Source of the DNA: Phaeotremella fagi
Lineage: Eukaryota; Basidiomycota; Tremellomycetes; Tremellales; Phaeotremellaceae
Direction: 5' to 3'
DNA: 64,000 nt
Assembly: GCA_001599715.1 (NCBI GenBank)
Contig: BCHU01000003.1
Location: 930,001 to 994,000 of the forward strand
Under the pieces are notes generated by a model. It was not told where the DNA came from. It saw only the letters and a program-made list of their open reading frames with translations, and searched no databases. The translations under genes and the position numbers were made by a program. Shown here one piece after another: positions 1 through 12,081 of the stretch. Every line of letters starts with the position of its first letter. Position 1 is the stretch's first letter.

Positions 1-1156
1 TAGAAGTCGATCAAGAGTAGCTGGAGCATTAAGGAACGATGAAGAGTTATCTGCGATCATCGAGGAAGGACCCGTACGAGAACATCAACATGAGCACCAA
101 CATCTGAATCAGAATCTGAATCCAACTCCATCGGTACGATCGAAACGTTCTGTCCCAAGTATACCGATGCCAGGCAGACCAAGACCTAATGTACGTTACG
201 ATTTCGATTGGATAGCTAACACCGTGTTCCGTTGTAGATCGTCATGCCTGCTCCATTAGGTAAAGCTCAGACACCACCTGATCATTCTTCGACTGGTGTT
301 TCGGCATTGGGATTAAGTGGTGTTTCAGGAAACATCCCGATTAAAGCAGCTCCAACGGTGGGTGTCTTCGCAGCAAACAACTTTGTTAGGCTCTGACCTG
401 CCATTTTTACAATATTTCAGATAATACTTCAGCCACCAGTGAGTTATGATCTTAGAACGACAATCACAGAACTAACTCAACACCCAAGTCCCAATCCCAA
501 TCCCAAGCTCGTTCCCAAACCTCGCAAAAACCAGACCCACCAACCCGAAGACAAACGATCATAGTAACCGAATCCTATCTCTCCCCTCAACAGCCTCATC
601 AGATCCCCCTCCCAAAACCAAAATCGAAAGCACCAACAGCATACACTGCAACAGCTGGAACTCGTACACCTCGTACTCCAAGGACACCACATCTAACCAA
701 TCCCAATCCAAGTATTTCAGTTATTGATTACGCTTTGAATAGACCTTTACCACCTTCCAGACCTCTTACCATGGCTGAAACTAATTATTCAAAGAGAGCT
801 ACTGTCACCGTGAGTAGTCAATTGTTTTAGGATTGAGACTGAGACTAAAACTTTTCGTTGAATATAGAACGTTTCGGATCCAGAGGAACCTAGACGTAGA
901 ATCGACCCACGTAAGATCCCTTTACCGGTTTCAAAAGCTCCCACAAGAGCTAGAGCTTCTAGTATGTACCTAAACGAGGATTGATTTTTCGTTTTTGCTT
1001 TTGTTTCTCTTCTTGTTCATGTGTACATATACGTTTTTGGTTTTGGTGTTGAAGCTAGAATGGTCGGACTGATATTTTTTGCGCTCTTTAGCTTACGCTG
1101 GAACGGTGGGTACTATTGAGGAAGTTACTGAAGAAGAGAGTGGACGTGAGAAGTAG
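1..1156 (+). CDS. 3' part of a low-complexity Pro/Ser/Thr-rich protein (partial, 5' end outside window)
   Basis: The reading frame opens at base 2 and is interrupted by several short introns (for example one starting at the GTACGTTACG after base 190 and ending in GTTGTAG near 238). The last exon reads through TYAGTVGTIEEVTEE and stops at TAG 1154-1156. What is visible is almost wholly disordered: runs of Pro, Ser, Thr, Asn and His, basic clusters such as RSKRSVPSIPMPGRPRP and RTPRTPRTPH, and an acidic C-terminus. No domain is recognised. The gene converges on the kinase gene downstream. The N-terminal part that would identify the family is outside the window, so function is unassigned. Confidence 0.7.
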
Positions 1157-1178
1157 TTGGGGCAGGGGTGATGTGGAG

Positions 1179-1205
1179 TACTGTATATACTGGTTATATA
1201 CAGTA
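1179..1205. repeat. Perfect 11-bp inverted repeat (hairpin) in the 3' UTR
   Basis: TACTGTATATA at 1179-1189 is exactly the reverse complement of TATATACAGTA at 1195-1205, with a 5-nt loop. It begins 22 bases after the stop of the upstream gene. It could be a 3'-end processing structure or a binding site, since each arm carries TACTGTA, a heptamer seen repeatedly in other intergenic regions here. The rest of 1206-1551 is AT-rich 3' UTR shared by two converging genes, with nothing else recognised. Confidence 0.6.
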
Positions 1206-1551
1206 TGCCACGCTGGATGAAACAATCCTTCGTATTCTTAGATTTTAGGTTTTAGATATGTTTTGGTAGAACGGTCATGGATATAAATCTAAATTTTGAT
1301 TTGATTTCTCGTTATCATGACTGGAAGAGAATTTAATTGTATACTTAATTAAACATACATACGAAACAACGAATATTGTAGATAGATTTTAAAGATAGGA
1401 AGACTTTTTCTTACAAACATGAAAATTACAAAATAAAACGGGAACGATTTCGAAAATCTCAAAAACAATTAATCGAAAGTGTACACAAATCAAATAGCAG
1501 GTGAACCAAGTGGTGAACTGAATCTAGAGAAATTAGAAACAGCCGGTGATT

Positions 1552-4208
1552 TCAACGTATCCAATCTATACTTCTATCAGAACTGCCAATCCCAATTGTC
1601 ATAAAGGTAAGAAGAACGTACCTCCACTCATTCCTCAATCGCCCATAAACAGCTTTGAAAGCCGATAAAGCTCCCTTCTCCTGAACTAAAGTCATAGAAG
1701 TCATCCTTGAATACGGTAAGAAATCGATCCTGAATCTCAATGATTTATAAATCATTATCCCTGTCACATCTATGATTTGTTTTAGTTTAGTATTGGAATA
1801 AAAGGATAAAAGACGATGGGGACATACCCCTAATCTCATCTAATCTGCATTTCAACACCCCCCACCCATCTGCATCTTCAATCATCACTTTGATACCGAA
1901 ATTCTCTAAGAGTCGCTGACATTCGTTACGGGAGTTGACACAATCGTCAACGGAGAGTAACGTATATGTCTAACGGTGTTTTGGACTTAGTTATTATTTG
2001 GATCGAAGGAGATAGTGGATTTGGACCTGGACTTACCGCCGGTTTCCAATTGAATAAATTCGAAAACCAACTTTGTTTCTCGTATTGATTAGGTGTTGGG
2101 GAGAGGAGTAAAGGACTTGGTGGAGTTGAAGTGGTGTATTCAGAACTCGTCGGTGAAGGTGAATGCATTGGTGTCGGTAATTCGCCAATACCAGTCTTTG
2201 ATAAAAGTTTTAAATCAAGTGGTGAAGCTAGGCCGAATCAGTATTTCAAACCAAACAAAAAAGGTAGTGTTTACATACGTTTCTTCCTTCTTTCCATGAC
2301 TGGCAGATTTTGACGACCCTCGTTTGATCCTAATGGAATCAACTTCGGTCTGTTGGTTTCAGTCACACCCCCACCTCCACCCAACTCAACCGATTGTCTT
2401 GGTGAAGAAATCAATTGAAGTTGCTCAGCAATATCATGAAAGAACTGCTGTAAAGCCGCATCCTCAACCGTTGGTACCTTTATCGAATTCCCTCTACCTA
2501 AAGCAGCACCTGAACCTTCTCTTTCACGAGGCGAAGGCGAAGGTGAGGGAGAGGGGGGTACGATATTCAATCCCAATCCAGTAGGTGTAGCTTTCTGGAC
2601 AGTTATTTTCGGTACTTGGTTGGGTTTCGGCGTTTTCGTCGTTATTGAACTCGGTGGTCTGGGTCCTTGAACCCCCCTACTCGTAGTGGTTGTGGTGGTG
2701 TTCGTGCTGGTTCTTGATTTACTCGATTTACTAGTCGTCGATTTCCTGCTACTTGAAATTCGTTCTTTTTCGTCCGGTTCGAAATTCTCTAAATGTTTGT
2801 TACGGTATTGCATCAATAGATAGTAGAAAGCTTTTTCCCAGGTTTTCCTAAATCCGGTTAACAAGATATGCTGACGATCTGATAAAACAGATGACTTACT
2901 CCTCCGATAACAACGAACGTATCATTTCTTTCTCTGACACTCCGTTCCATAACGTTCTTAAATTCCTTAGAATGTCCCTATCGATCTCACGCTCTGATCT
3001 GACTGGTCTTGCGATCTCTTCTAAACGTGGTGGTTCGATCTGAGAACCACTTTGACCACGTTTGAAGAATGGATGAACGATAATTTCAGACATCTATTCC
3101 AATTCAGTTCAATCTTTGGTTTGATTGATACAACTCGACCCACAGATATTCTCCTTTCCGGATCAACAACCAACATTCTACTGATTAGATCTTTGGCGTC
3201 ACCAGGTAAATCTGGCATTGTGTATCTACCGTTTTTAACTTTTTGTAAGAGGATCCGGATGTTTTCGTCATCGAAAGGAAGTCTTCCTGTTAGTAAAGCG
3301 AATAGAATCACTCCGCAAGACCAAATATCAGATGCTGCTCCGTGGTATGAAACTCCCTATAATCTTAATCAACAAAGATGACAATGATAATGATTATACT
3401 AATGATGTAGATTGAACTTACAGCAACGATCTCCGGACTAGCATAATGTGGACTACCACAACTAGTTTCCAATAATCTATCCATAGGTTCAAGAGCTGCC
3501 ATCCCAAAATCTGCAATTTTGATATTCTTCTGAGCGTCCAACAAGAGATTTTCGGGTTTGAGATCACGATGACAGATGTTGAATCGGTGACAGTAATCTA
3601 CACCTCTTATTATCTGTTGAAAATATTGTGAAGCCTCGTCTGGGTGGAGACGACCTTGGGAAACTAGATAATCGAATAATTCACCTCCTTCTACGTATTC
3701 TAATACCAGGTAGCTGGTATCGGTATCAGTCACTGAACCCGTGAGAAGAACGAAATCCCACTTACAGTTCTTTAGCGGTTTCCCAAACATCATATAAACT
3801 CATTACGTTCGGATGATCGATTAGCTTCATAATGACAATTTCTCTTTCGATACCCAAAACCGCTTTATCTTGTTTAGCGCCTGCTTCAGCGATTGACATC
3901 CTTGAAGTAAGTAGTAACGCATGTTTGGGAACGATTTTGACCGCAGCGTATTGACCAGACTTTGAATGTTTAGCAATTTTGACTCGTCCTTTGCAAGTGT
4001 CAATTGGTTTGATGCGGTAGTTGAGTCACTTACCACTAGCACCTTTACCTATTGTTTTACCTATTTTCCATGGTCCGATGATCTTTGGATCACCTGGTAA
4101 ATCTTCAGCACTCTTCCCACCGGACGCTGCAAGTTCTTTCTCGAATCTTGTCAAAGTTTTTCGACCGGAATGTCGAGTTCTAGGTGGTGATGGACATTCT
4201 TCTGTCAT
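1552..4208 (-). CDS. GIN4: GIN4/HSL1 (Nim1-related) serine/threonine protein kinase with KA1 domain
   Basis: This is a CAMK-family kinase of the bud-neck/septin type that links septin organisation and cell size to mitotic entry. The N-terminus starts at MTEECPSPP; the glycine loop is [12 protein letters not shown], the ATP lysine lies in AAVKIV, helix C is in [11 protein letters not shown], the catalytic loop is [13 protein letters not shown], then DFGMAAL and the APE-like ASPEIVA. The kinase domain fills roughly residues 30-300. A long Ser/Thr- and Pro-rich linker follows, and the C-terminus carries a KA1-type membrane-binding domain ([34 protein letters not shown]). Several short introns interrupt it. 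The final intron begins at GTACGTTC and the frame ends WIR-stop at 1552. Family is confident; GIN4 versus HSL1 orthology would need a tree. Confidence 0.9.
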
Positions 4209-5409
4209 TCTTGTTATTGCGTTCTTTCAACTATGCTATGGATAACAAAGCGTTGATGAAGTTGTACATAGATCTTGATCTTCGTTTTTAGATGTTGAGT
4301 CTTGATGAGTGAAACTTTTGATAGCCTGTGACAGCCTCTTTGTATGGTGGACTGATTTACGATTTGACTCTCAGCCACTGATTTTTTGCTTATCGTTATT
4401 GGTTGGCTGTAATTTGTTCTTGTTCTCGTTAGAAGAGTCAGTGATCTGGCTTTGTGAGGACATGATACTTGTTACTTGACAATTGTCGGGTCTTGAATAA
4501 TAACGGTAGTTTCGTACAGGAATGCCAGCCTCATGTGCCAATCTCGGAGGGTTGCATTCCTCAAATTATACTTTGTGAACGATCAGATGTATGCACCAGA
4601 TAAAGAATAGTGCAAAGCAGCGCAAAATGAGTGATAATCAAGACAGAGTAAGATGTAAACAGATATTTTACTGTACTGTCATCTCCAACACCTAATCTCG
4701 GTCTTTGGATTCGTTGGCGTACTTTTTAACTTAACCTGAACTCCGTGGTCCCCCCTTGCTTGTTCTGCCTTGAGCTGACTGTAACTAAAGTCTTTTTCTG
4801 GAATAGCCAATTCGATCACCCTTTTTTAGCGCTGAACGACGTAATGCAACTGGAGTGATTCTTCCAGTCATAAAGTCTAAGTTAGGATTAGCATGCACAT
4901 GGTCACCTGTACTCGTACATAGCAGTACAGTAATTACAGTATATGGACAGATCCTAAGTTCCTATAAAGATCCGCGGCCGATTATTGCATCTCTCTACTC
5001 TCTCATTCATTTCATTTCCTTTGATTTGATTTCATCATACTGTATCCTTCTTCGTGCGCAGCATTCATTTCACTCACACGATAACCAGTAGAGGTTGTTG
5101 GAAGGATAACTACGTATATAAAAGAACTCGTATCAACACGTACAGTTCAACCCCCTCCTCTTTTAAACAGACAATCGTCATTATTACTTGCAATTCTATT
5201 TCAGGCTTTCTCCTTTTAACATTTCGTCATCATAACTTTCTGGGTTTACATCAACATTGTTCTTCATTTTTTGGTAACTTCCGTCCTTGTCTACTCAAAT
5301 TATAATCAGTGTAACCGTTACACTATATCATCTGGTGAGTCCATTAAACCATACATAGGCAACCTACATCCCGCTTACCCGGCTCACCACAAATTGTAGT
5401 ATCCACATA
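4209..5409. promoter_or_regulatory. 1.2-kb divergent promoter between the GIN4-like kinase and the PH-domain gene
   Basis: No convincing coding sequence lies here. The region contains four copies of TACTGTA/TACAGTA (4669, 4926, 4935, 5038) and pyrimidine-rich stretches near 4990-5060 and 5150-5290 typical of fungal leaders. It separates two head-to-head genes, so both core promoters must lie in it. Confidence 0.6.
5335..5399 (+). other. Probable leader (5' UTR) intron of the PH-domain gene
   Basis: TCTG/GTGAGT opens at 5335 and AAATTGTAG closes at 5399, ten bases before the start codon at 5410. Length and splice signals match the coding introns of this window. Transcript evidence is not available here. 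Confidence 0.45.
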
Positions 5410-8400
5410 ATGCCGTCTATTTTTCATAAATCCAGACGGTCCTCTGAAGGGATTCCAGACTTGACGAAACCGAACGATACTATTAAGAATAAGAGAGGGT
5501 CGATAGATGTCACTCATATGGAAGATATGGAGTCAAACTCAGCTGGTGGAAAATTGAGATCTTTATTTCATGGTGGTGGAGACGGGATATCATCAGTGAA
5601 GAAACGATTCAGCATATCAAAAAACGAACCTGCAGTGGAGCCACCACCAGCTCCTGTATCACCTAGTCGAACATCCCAAGATGGACCTTTAGACAGATAC
5701 GCAACTCTCGTACCAAGATCACCACCTCGATCAACTGAATTCGTTTCTCCAACCCTTCATCCCGAAAATTTCGGTCTATCGTCCACAACGACATCACCGA
5801 CACCCAACACAAAAGGAAGAAGAGGATCTCAATCATGGCAGCCATCGTATCCCCTAGTTGTCGGTGAAGATGAATATGCGGAAATTCCACCTGATGGAAA
5901 TGCGGAAATAAGCGTTGCACCATCTGCACCTCACGACGAGAATCAGCATCGTCGATCGTCAGAACTAATGTCCGGACCGGACCCAGCTCTCTCCTCTTAT
6001 CCAACTTTACAACCCTCAACTCGAGCTCCTGTACCTCCGTCGCCTGCCCAAACTCAACTTCTGACTCCAGAAACTTCATCATCCGACAATTCACCCCTTT
6101 CAAGACCACGTCCTGCTTTGTCACTTAACACCACGACAACTCAAATGAACGGCCTTTCATTGTCAAGGTCTCCAACGTCCACCACGGTAAACAGTTCTGT
6201 TACACCTATGAGTCCCACCAATAGACCTATGATGGGATCACGTAAAACTTCAATGAACGTCATCCATTCACCTCCTATGCCAAGACCCATCGCAAATCTA
6301 CCTACGTTAAATAACTTGCCTGGTTTCGTTTTCAATTCCACTGCAAGTGGTAGTAGAACACCAGGTTGGGGAACAGCAACATCACCAACTCCACAACCAA
6401 GAACTCCAGGTTGGGGCGGTCTCGTTAGTCCTTCAGGTCCCAAAACTCCAAGTTGGAGTGGTCTTGTAACTCCATCAGGCCCTAAAACTCCAAGTTGGGC
6501 TGGAGCGTCTACACCAGGTTGGGGAGGAATGAGTACACCAGGTCCAAAAACTCCTGGTGGAAGGGGTGGATTCCCTTTCACTCCTGCTATGGCTGCTGCG
6601 ACTTCGTCGGGGGGTTCTAAAGGGTATAAAAGAGATGATATTACGGAGGAGGAACTAAGAAAACTTCGACGAGCTATGGTGAGTTTTAGAATAGACTTCA
6701 ATTGCTAATATCAGCCTGTCATGCTTCGTGAACCTTCCTTCAAACCACCGACTGTAGCAGATGATGGTGGAGCTGGTGACGATGATGAAGATGACGACGA
6801 CGAAGATGGAGAATCGGACAACGAAATGGAAGGCAATGACGAAGACGATTCGGAGGAGGATGAAGAGGCTGACGCTGAACCCGTGGCGTCTACTTTACTT
6901 GCTGCTCCTCCAAAAAGTCGATTACGGGGGAAAGGGAAAAGAAAGGCTTCTGTCGCTGCTCCTTCAGCACCTATGGATGCAGTTCGAGAAGAAGAAGGTA
7001 AGTTGAAGTTTGGATCTGAGTTGACCATAGATCCCGCTGGACCACCTTCACCTGGAGTCGTTGGACAACCGTCACCATCGATTACTGGACAGCCCTCACC
7101 TCCTATCGCCCTTGCTGAACGTCGAAAGGCGCCTTCTCCCCACTTGGCCAACTTGCAATCGACAATCAAACCAGCAGTCACTAAACCTCAATGGTCATTA
7201 CCCACACCGACTCAGCGAGATCCTCCCCAAGTTCATGGTTCGTGGACTTCGTTTGGAGCTGCAACCCCAGCCATGACCCCGGCGACTCCATGGTCTCGAA
7301 CTCCAAAAGTCGAGTCTCTAGCTCCACCAATCCCAAGTACCATGTCGATCGGATCTTCAAATGGTTCAGGTTCCCCTGGGTATTTTGATTCAGTCAACAC
7401 TTCACAGATAGGTAGTACAGCCACCCTACCCACTACACCTCGAGCTACCGAGCCAGTTCTTGCGAAAGAGCAAAATGGTCTTGGTCTGGGTTTAGGATTA
7501 GGTCCTGTTATTGAAGTGCCGCCTGCAGCTGGTACTTCTACTCTAACTGTGGATACGAATGGTGATAGTGATGACGATGGATCTGCGTCTGACACGTCTC
7601 TTGACCGATCACTCAGTCCAGAAACACCTACTGTCGCAGTCGTACCCAGTGCACCAGCAGCAGCTTCGACGTCGGGAACAATTTCATCACCTACAACAGG
7701 GATTTCTATAGCAGCAGCTCTTCCAACACCTCGACCTACACCATCACGACGACCTTCTCTCTATTCTCAAGCTTCCCAATCGATGGTGAATCTTTCCACC
7801 CCAGCTAGAAACGGTACAGAAACACCTCTCGATGCACTTAGTCCCAAGGTTGCCCCGGGCAAGTTGGAAACTATCCCATCAAGAGAAGCAGTTCCTACAA
7901 GAATCGACCTATCTGGCGCTGCAAGTGCACCTCCAGCAGGTGTTTTGTCGCCAGCTTCAGAATGGGCTAAACCACCTCCTACACCTGCTGTTGGCATGTC
8001 GTCGTTCTGGGGCAAAGAAGGAGACAACAAGGTGTTGAAAAGACGTAGATCAGCTGAAGATCTTACGGCTTTACCACCAATGTATGAACCACCTTTCCCC
8101 GGTACTTTTATTCCTAGACCAAGAGATGAAGAGGGTAAAGAGAAATTACCAAAATATTGGTGTGCTGTAAGTTTCATTGGTCAAGGCATTTCCATTACTA
8201 ATTGCTTCCAGGTACACATCGAAGGAACCCTTGCTCGTAAAATGGAATTCTCTTCACCTGGCAATCAATCTCGTGATCGAGCCTGGAAAAAATTCTATTT
8301 CCTACTAACCGGAACGACAATGTATGTTTACAAATTCGATCCACACAAATTCCCTTTAAAATCTGAAGGTCCGGTACCAACTCTTGATGAAAGAGATTGT

Positions 8401-9269
8401 GATCTATATCTTCATGTTCATTTACCTGGTGAACGACGTTCGGCGTTGACGGCAACCCCTGTGGTTCTTCATCCTGCGGTTCGACGTACTTCTGCGGATA
8501 CTACTGGTACATCCTCTACTGCTCGACGTGGTTCAAGCGATCAAATTGTTGCTGGTCGACGTGGATCTGACCCCAGATCTTTAGCTCTTTCAAGTGAAAC
8601 TTCTGGTTCTCGTCGTTCATCCGTTTCAAACGCGACTTCGTCATCAACAGCAGTGTCGATACCTACAAACTCGAGTGATGGGAAAGATGCAAATTTATTC
8701 TCAAATCCTGGGGGCGTTCGTCGGACTTCAGTTTCCTCTACTGCTGGAACAAGTGCTGGATCAACTATCTCAACAGGTCATTTACCTTTCCAACATAACA
8801 CGCTTGTAAAACAATATACACTCCAAGGTGCTGAAAGTGGTTTAGCTGCTGATTACGTGAAAAAGAAGAATGTTGTTAGAGTCAGAGCTGAAGGTGAACA
8901 GTTCTTGCTTCAGACGGAAAATGCCAAGGATGTGGTTGATTGGATTGAGGTGTGTTACATTCTTTTTACCCTTTGTAACTGGAGTACTGATGTTTTGACT
9001 AGGCCTTCCAAGCTGCTACCAACGTCGCACTGGATCTTGACGAAAGACCAATGCCCAAGATCATAACATTACCACGTAGACGTAGAAGAAGACCTGTGAA
9101 TGGAGCTGCAGGTGCTGATGCAGCTGCCACGGGTACAGCTGATGGCATACCAGCTGACACACCTGCTGGTAACGTCGCTGCTGTAGCTGCCATTGAGGCT
9201 GCTGAACGTGAGGCGGCGGCTGAAAGAAGAGAAAGATTGCTAGCGGAAGATCAAGCTAATGCGCAGTAA
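5410..9269 (+). CDS. Large PH-domain protein with a split PH fold
   Basis: Four exons: 5410-6678, 6715-8166, 8212-8949 and 9003-9269, about 1,240 residues. The first intron is only 36 nt. Residues 1-900 are disordered and Ser/Pro/Thr-rich, with a WG/TPGW repeat block and an acidic run (DDEDDDDEDGES). The pleckstrin-homology domain is near the C-terminus: VHIEGTLARKMEF and AWKKFYFLLTGTTMYVYKFD form the first strands, then a Ser/Thr/Arg-rich insertion of over 100 residues, then YVKKKNVVRVRAEGEQFLLQ and the C-terminal helix NAKDVVDWIEAFQAA. The tail is Ala/Glu-rich and could form a coiled coil. PH domains usually bind phosphoinositides or proteins, so a membrane-associated scaffold is likely but inferred. 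Start is the first ATG after the leader intron. Confidence 0.85.
6358..6560 (+). repeat. Degenerate in-frame tandem repeat (TPGWG / SPSGPKTPSW) in the PH-domain protein
   Basis: Roughly five to six degenerate copies of a 12-15 residue unit built on R/K-TPGWGG or K-TPSWSG followed by SPSGP. Each copy keeps a Trp and a TP dipeptide, a possible proline-directed kinase site. The DNA of the copies is similar enough to suggest slippage or duplication inside exon 1. Confidence 0.75.
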
Positions 9270-9627
9270 GGAGTAGAGCGCTGGTTGTTCTTGTTTGGAG
9301 ATTGAGTTTACCATTGTTGTCTTGTCATTGTATCAATAGTAAAAATCATGAAAACCGTATCGAATCAACTGAAATTACTGCATCAACAAACATAAAGTGC
9401 CTCGACGATCAAATAATTAACATATCACATGTCATCCTTTGGTTGATTGCCGGCAGCTGCCGAATGAAATTTGCCCTTAGTAAATCTTATTATTCGGAAT
9501 GTCGGAGCGATGTTTGGTGGTGTAGATGTCGAAGGAGGGCGTATCAGATCTTGGCCATATCATTCAATTGTAAAGTATAACAACTAACTCTGATTTATCA
9601 AACCAGAGAGTCAAATCCACCTTGACA
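9270..9627. other. Intergenic region upstream of the MFS gene
   Basis: About 360 bp without a supportable gene. It holds the 3' UTR of the PH-domain gene and the promoter of the transporter; no motif was recognised. Confidence 0.5.
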
Positions 9628-11959
9628 ATGTCGGAAAACGATAAACCCACTTCTGAACCTGGTTCAACACCCTCTATCCATAATCACGATATGGACACGC
9701 CAACAAGAGAATTCCCACCACTGCCAACGATACCCAAAGCCAGAGCTAGAGGTGTAAGCACCTCCCTAGGAAGATCAGGGAATGTGATAGTCTCGCCCCA
9801 AACTCCAATTATCCCAACCAGTCCACCAACTTCCAGTCAACCATTCCAGCCACTTTCCAAAACCGCATCCAGAATATCTCAAATCTCAGCTAACAGATCG
9901 TTTGTCGATTCTATCGGTTTCGTGGGGGGGTTCCCAGATTTGACTAGACAGGAGACAAGGACTCGACGTCAGATTGGTAAGAATTTCATTAGTGGACCTG
10001 TTACCGTTCATCAGTCGCATGCAGCTCCAGAGGGGGAAGGGGAGGGAGATGGAAAATTTATTGGAGATGGGATTCAGATTCAGGAAGAGGAAGATGAAGG
10101 GAAAGAAATTGAGGTTGCTGTCCAGATCACTCCAGATGGAACCGAGATCACTTTTCCTGATGGTGGTTTAGAGGTGGGTTTTGATTTGGGACTTTATTGA
10201 GATATTTTGTTGATATAACTTCGACTTAGGCTTATTTGGTCTTGTTTGGTGGTGTTTGCGCTTCGTTCAGTGCTTTCGGATTAGCTGCTTCAATAGGCGG
10301 TTTCCAGACTTATTATAGTACCCATTTCTTATCCGATTATTCATCGTACGTCCCTTCTGTCTCTTCAGTTGTAATTTTTCTTACTCACACCAAACAGCGG
10401 AACGATCGCTTGGATAGGAGGGTGAGTTTATTCCATTCGAAGATAGAGTTAAACTAACAACCAACTCAGTACCCAAGCATTCGTCTGTTTCGCAATGTCA
10501 GTCTTCACAGGACCACTATTCGATTTATACGGTCATCGTCCACTAGTCGCCAGTGGTACTTTGGTCTTAGTATTTGGTTTCTGTATGCTCAGTCTTTGTA
10601 CCCAATATTATCAAGTTTTCATCTGTCACGCGGTTATTATCTCTACAGGAATGGATTTATTGTATGTCCTTGTTGTGTCCCTAGAACCTTTTTCTGACAC
10701 TTGATTATTAGATTTATAGCTCCTGTTGGAGTTGTTGGTCAATGGTTCGCTTTAAAACGTGGAATGGCTTTGTGAGTTGAGCCGATGTGGTTTTTTTCTG
10801 ATACTGACTATTTTAGCGGTATTCTGAGTAAGTTTATGAGCACTAATGGGTTCTAACATGAAATCAGTGATGGGAAGTAGTCTGGGTGCAGTCATTTGGC
10901 CAATCATCATGGCAAACGTACCTCAATTGAGTAAGTCAGATCGTGTTAACCATCGATGCACTGTAATCTGACCATCCCAGTCGGTTTCGGTTGGACATGT
11001 CGTCTAATGGCTTTGATTGCTGGTACACTTGGCACAACATCATTCTTCCTCATGAAAACTAGATTACCACCCAAACCACCAGGACCTTATTTCCATTTGG
11101 AGGCTTTCAAAAAGCTACCTTATACTTTGATTGCTTTATCTTGTTTCGTGAGTTGGTCAACCTATTTATCATAAGGGTGTCAACTGATTTAGAGATAGTG
11201 TTTCGTTTTCGGTTTCTTTTCTTTCTTGTTCTTCATCGGTACTTATGGTCAATTAGTTGGTTTGGGAACACTCTCACCTTATCTCTTGTAAGTGACATTG
11301 CTTCGATTACTCTGATTGATACTGACACTCGTTTGTAGAACAATCACAAACGGTTCATCTGGGTTTGGTAGAATTTTTGCAGGTAGTGAGTCAACCGCAA
11401 TGAACAATGACAGTTCACTGACAAAGGAATTTAGTTGTCGCAGATCGAATCGGTCCGTAAGTTACAGCTTGATCGTCCTGTACAGAACCGTAATTAACAG
11501 CAACATAGACACAATGTAACAGTGATCGGAAACCTCTGTATGATCGTCTTGATGTTCGCCTGGTTAGGTATCAAAACAGGAAATGGTTTAATTGCACTTT
11601 GCGTAATCTATGGATTCGCTTCTGGACCTTTTGTCAGTCTCCAAACACCTCTCATCACTTGTCATGCGGACGATCAAAGATTTGCAGGAACGATGGTTGG
11701 TCAAGCTCTAAGTGGGTATCTGATTCTCTGTTGTTGACGGATGACTAATGTTGAAATTTAATCTTTAGTGGTCCAATCATTAGCCCAATTAATTGGTCCC
11801 CCTATCTTTGGTAGTTTGTTAGGATCTGGTAGTGGGTCAGAACAACTCGCTAATTTCCCACATTCTATCATCTTGGGTAGTGTCATGATCGCTTTATCGA
11901 CGGCTTTAGTTGTGACGAATAAATTTTTAGGTGACAGGAAAATCTTAGGTAGAATATAG
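9628..11959 (+). CDS. MFS transporter of the monocarboxylate-porter (MCT-like) family
   Basis: Starts at ATG 9628 (MSENDKP) after a TTG two codons upstream. A cytosolic Ser/Thr/Pro-rich tail of about 180 residues leads to the family signature PDGGLEAYLVLFGG at the first membrane helix. Helices follow through many short exons, including GTIAWIGGTQAFVCFAMS, GPLFDLYGHRPLV (loop 2-3 signature), GVVGQWFALKRGMAFGI and, in the second half, GFGRIFAGIVADRIGP, PLITCHADDQRFAGTM and SLAQLIGPPIFG. It ends RKILGRI-stop. The intron after RIGP is best closed at CATAG so that the frame resumes HNVTVIGNLC. A plasma-membrane monocarboxylate or related small-molecule transporter is likely; the substrate cannot be read from sequence, and many fungal members are not true monocarboxylate carriers. 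Confidence 0.85.
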
Positions 11960-12081
11960 ATCTTCGGTTGTAGGGGTTTATCTTTTGACTGGTGGAATCA
12001 ATGCAAGAGATATCTATAATATGCATTGATTGTACAATTTAATTGATACAACATTAGACTTTTATTCCCTGATCTAACTTC

